NCBI RefSeq assembly: GCF_002868845.1
Contig: NZ_PKUB01000009.1
Span: 1 to 64,000 of the forward strand
Origin: Desulfuromonas sp.
GTDB taxonomy: Bacteria; Desulfobacterota; Desulfuromonadia; Desulfuromonadales; BM501
DNA: 64,000 nucleotides
Direction: 5' to 3'
The notes under the pieces are model-generated. The model made no database searches. It worked only from the letters and a program-made list of their open reading frames with translations, and had not been told where the DNA came from. Position 1 is the stretch's first letter. Each line of letters opens with the position of its first letter. Shown piece after piece: positions 61,192 to 64,000 of this stretch. The translations under genes and the position numbers were made by a program.

Positions 61192-62754
61192 CTACTCCCA
61201 CTCGATCGTCGCGGGCGGCTTGCTCGAGATATCGTAGGTGACCCGGTTGATCCCCTTGACCTCGTTGATGATGCGGCTGCTGATGCGGGCCAAATCCTCG
61301 TAGGGCATCGGGTACCAGCCGGCGGTCATGAAGTCCTTCGTCTCCACGGCGCGCAGGGCGACGACGTACTCGTAGGTGCGCCCGTCGCCCATGACGCCGA
61401 CGCTCTTGACCGGGAGGAAGACGGCGAAGGCCTGGCTGATCTTGTCGTAGTGGCCGCTGGCGTAGAGTTCCTCGATGTAGATGGCGTCGGCCTGGCGCAG
61501 GATGTCGCAGAACTCCTTCTTGACCTCGCCGAGGATGCGCACCCCCAGCCCCGGTCCGGGAAACGGGTGGCGCCAGACCATGCGGTGGGGCAGGCCGAGC
61601 TCCTCGCCGACGGCGCGCACCTCGTCCTTGAACATCTCGCGCAGCGGCTCGAGCAGCTTGAGGGTCATGTAGTCGGGCAGGCCGCCGACGTTGTGATGGC
61701 TCTTGATGTTGTGCGCCTTGCCGGTCTTCGCCCCGGCGCTCTCGATGACGTCGGGGTAGATCGTCCCCTGGGCAAGCCATTTGGCATTGGCCAGCTTTTT
61801 CGACTCTTCTTCAAAGATATCGACGAAGAGGTTGCCGATGACCTTGCGCTTCTTCTCCGGGTCGGTCTCGCCGGCCAGTCCCGCCAGGAAGCGGTCTTCG
61901 GCGTCGACCCGGATCACTTTGACCCCGAGGTTCTCGCCGAAGGTCGCCATCACCTGGTCCCCCTCGCCGAGGCGCAGCAGGCCGTTGTCGACGAAGACGC
62001 AGGTCAGCTGGTCGCCGATGGCGCGATGGATCAGGGCGGCGGCCACCGACGAATCGACGCCGCCGGACAGGCCGAGGATCACCTCTTCGTCGCCGACCTT
62101 CTCGCGGATGCGGGCGACGGCGTCCTCGATGATCTGCCCCGGCGTCCACTGGCCGCTGCAGCCGCAGATCTTGCGCACGAAGGTATCGATCAGCAGTTCG
62201 CCGCGCGGCGTATGGTTGACCTCGGGGTGGAACTGCACCCCGTAGAGGTTGCGCTGAAGGTTCTGGATGGCGCAAACCGGGGCGTTGGCGGTGCGGGCGA
62301 CCGTCTCGAAGCCCTGCGGCATCGTCTCGACGTGATCGCCGTGACTCATCCAGACCGGGCTCCTGCCGTCGGCGAAGAACCCGTCGAAGAGCGGTCCCGG
62401 CTGGCCCATCGCCTCGAGATCGGCGTGACCGTACTCGCGCTTGCCGGCGGGCACAACCTCGCCGGCGAAATGGCGGCTCATGAGCTGCATGCCGTAGCAG
62501 ATGCCGAGTACCGGCACGCCGAGTTCGAACAGCTCTTCCTCGATCGCCGGAGCCCCCTCGTCGTAGACCGACTTGGGCCCGCCGGAGAGGATGATGCCGG
62601 TGGGCGCGAAGGCCTTGATCGCCTTCAGATCCATGTCGAAGGGATGCAGTTCGCAGTAGACATGGGCCTCGCGCACCCGGCGGGCGATCAGCTGAGTGTA
62701 CTGGGAGCCGAAATCGAGGATGAGAATTTTTTCCTGGTGGATGTCCTGAATCAT
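61192..62754 (-). CDS. guaA: GMP synthase (glutamine-hydrolysing)
   Basis: A 520-residue bifunctional enzyme converting XMP to GMP. The class I glutaminase domain (residues ~8-200) has the nucleophile Cys in GICYGMQLM and the His in [10 protein letters not shown]. The ATP pyrophosphatase domain begins with [19 protein letters not shown] (PP-loop), and the C-terminal dimerisation domain ends in [12 protein letters not shown], an almost invariant ending. It lies 17 bases downstream of guaB, the standard guaBA order. Confidence 0.98.
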   Translation of the reverse strand: MIQDIHQEKILILDFGSQYTQLIARRVREAHVYCELHPFDMDLKAIKAFAPTGIILSGGPKSVYDEGAPAIEEELFELGVPVLGICYGMQLMSRHFAGEVVPAGKREYGHADLEAMGQPGPLFDGFFADGRSPVWMSHGDHVETMPQGFETVARTANAPVCAIQNLQRNLYGVQFHPEVNHTPRGELLIDTFVRKICGCSGQWTPGQIIEDAVARIREKVGDEEVILGLSGGVDSSVAAALIHRAIGDQLTCVFVDNGLLRLGEGDQVMATFGENLGVKVIRVDAEDRFLAGLAGETDPEKKRKVIGNLFVDIFEEESKKLANAKWLAQGTIYPDVIESAGAKTGKAHNIKSHHNVGGLPDYMTLKLLEPLREMFKDEVRAVGEELGLPHRMVWRHPFPGPGLGVRILGEVKKEFCDILRQADAIYIEELYASGHYDKISQAFAVFLPVKSVGVMGDGRTYEYVVALRAVETKDFMTAGWYPMPYEDLARISSRIINEVKGINRVTYDISSKPPATIEWE

Positions 62755-62771
62755 GAGGCTGTCTCTTCCTT

Positions 62772-64000
<1,229 letters not shown>

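Overview
The window is a GC-rich (roughly 60% or more) chromosomal segment from a diderm bacterium, most likely a member of the Desulfuromonadales (Geobacter/Desulfuromonas/Pelobacter group). This rests on the gene order (prfB, lysS, lolCD, bamA, ompH, the lpx genes), a B-type succinate dehydrogenase/fumarate reductase with a diheme cytochrome b, and the exosortase system. No rRNA, tRNA, CRISPR array or insertion sequence was recognised. All functional calls are from sequence motifs read by eye; no database was searched.

Region 1 (1-27,900, minus strand) is one long head-to-tail block that builds the outer membrane. In transcription order it runs phoH, a 7TM-HD phosphohydrolase, ybeY, a DgkA-PAP2 fusion, a CBS/CorC-like protein, lnt, prfB (with a canonical programmed +1 frameshift), an Ig-like lipoprotein, lysS, lolC, lolD, bamA, ompH, lpxD, fabZ, lpxA, a Gfo/Idh dehydrogenase, a DegT/DnrJ aminotransferase, lpxB, msbA, a DUF374 acyltransferase, waaA, an lpxK-Trm112 fusion and a glycosyltransferase. 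The dehydrogenase/aminotransferase pair between lpxA and lpxB is placed like gnnA/gnnB, which make UDP-GlcNAc3N. This predicts a lipid A with a 2,3-diamino sugar and amide-linked acyl chains. The DUF374 protein is a candidate LpxJ-type secondary acyltransferase.

Region 2 (27,900-41,500) is mostly housekeeping. It holds eno (plus strand, strong terminator), ftsH with a coupled small membrane protein, a zinc-ribbon protein, an orphan Cas6-like RAMP protein, sdhCAB with a promoter and terminator, tgt, a helical-repeat protein coupled to a family 2 glycosyltransferase, and a translationally coupled pair made of a PgaC-like polysaccharide synthase and an outer-membrane beta-barrel.

Region 3 (41,500-53,200) carries a lytic transglycosylase, RlpA, a PfkB-family kinase, accA, dnaE, maf, a small unknown gene, a WYL regulator and a MazG-like pyrophosphohydrolase.

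Region 4 (53,300-60,450) is the most unusual part. It has an exosortase (XrtH-like), its overlapping membrane partner, and a 2002-residue secreted protein with two LVIVD propellers, a LamG-like domain, thrombospondin type 3 repeats, three copies of an unnamed module, and a C-terminal sorting tail (VPVMDGWW, hydrophobic helix, RRRK). This looks like a self-contained sorting enzyme and dedicated substrate. The window ends with guaA and the 3' part of guaB.
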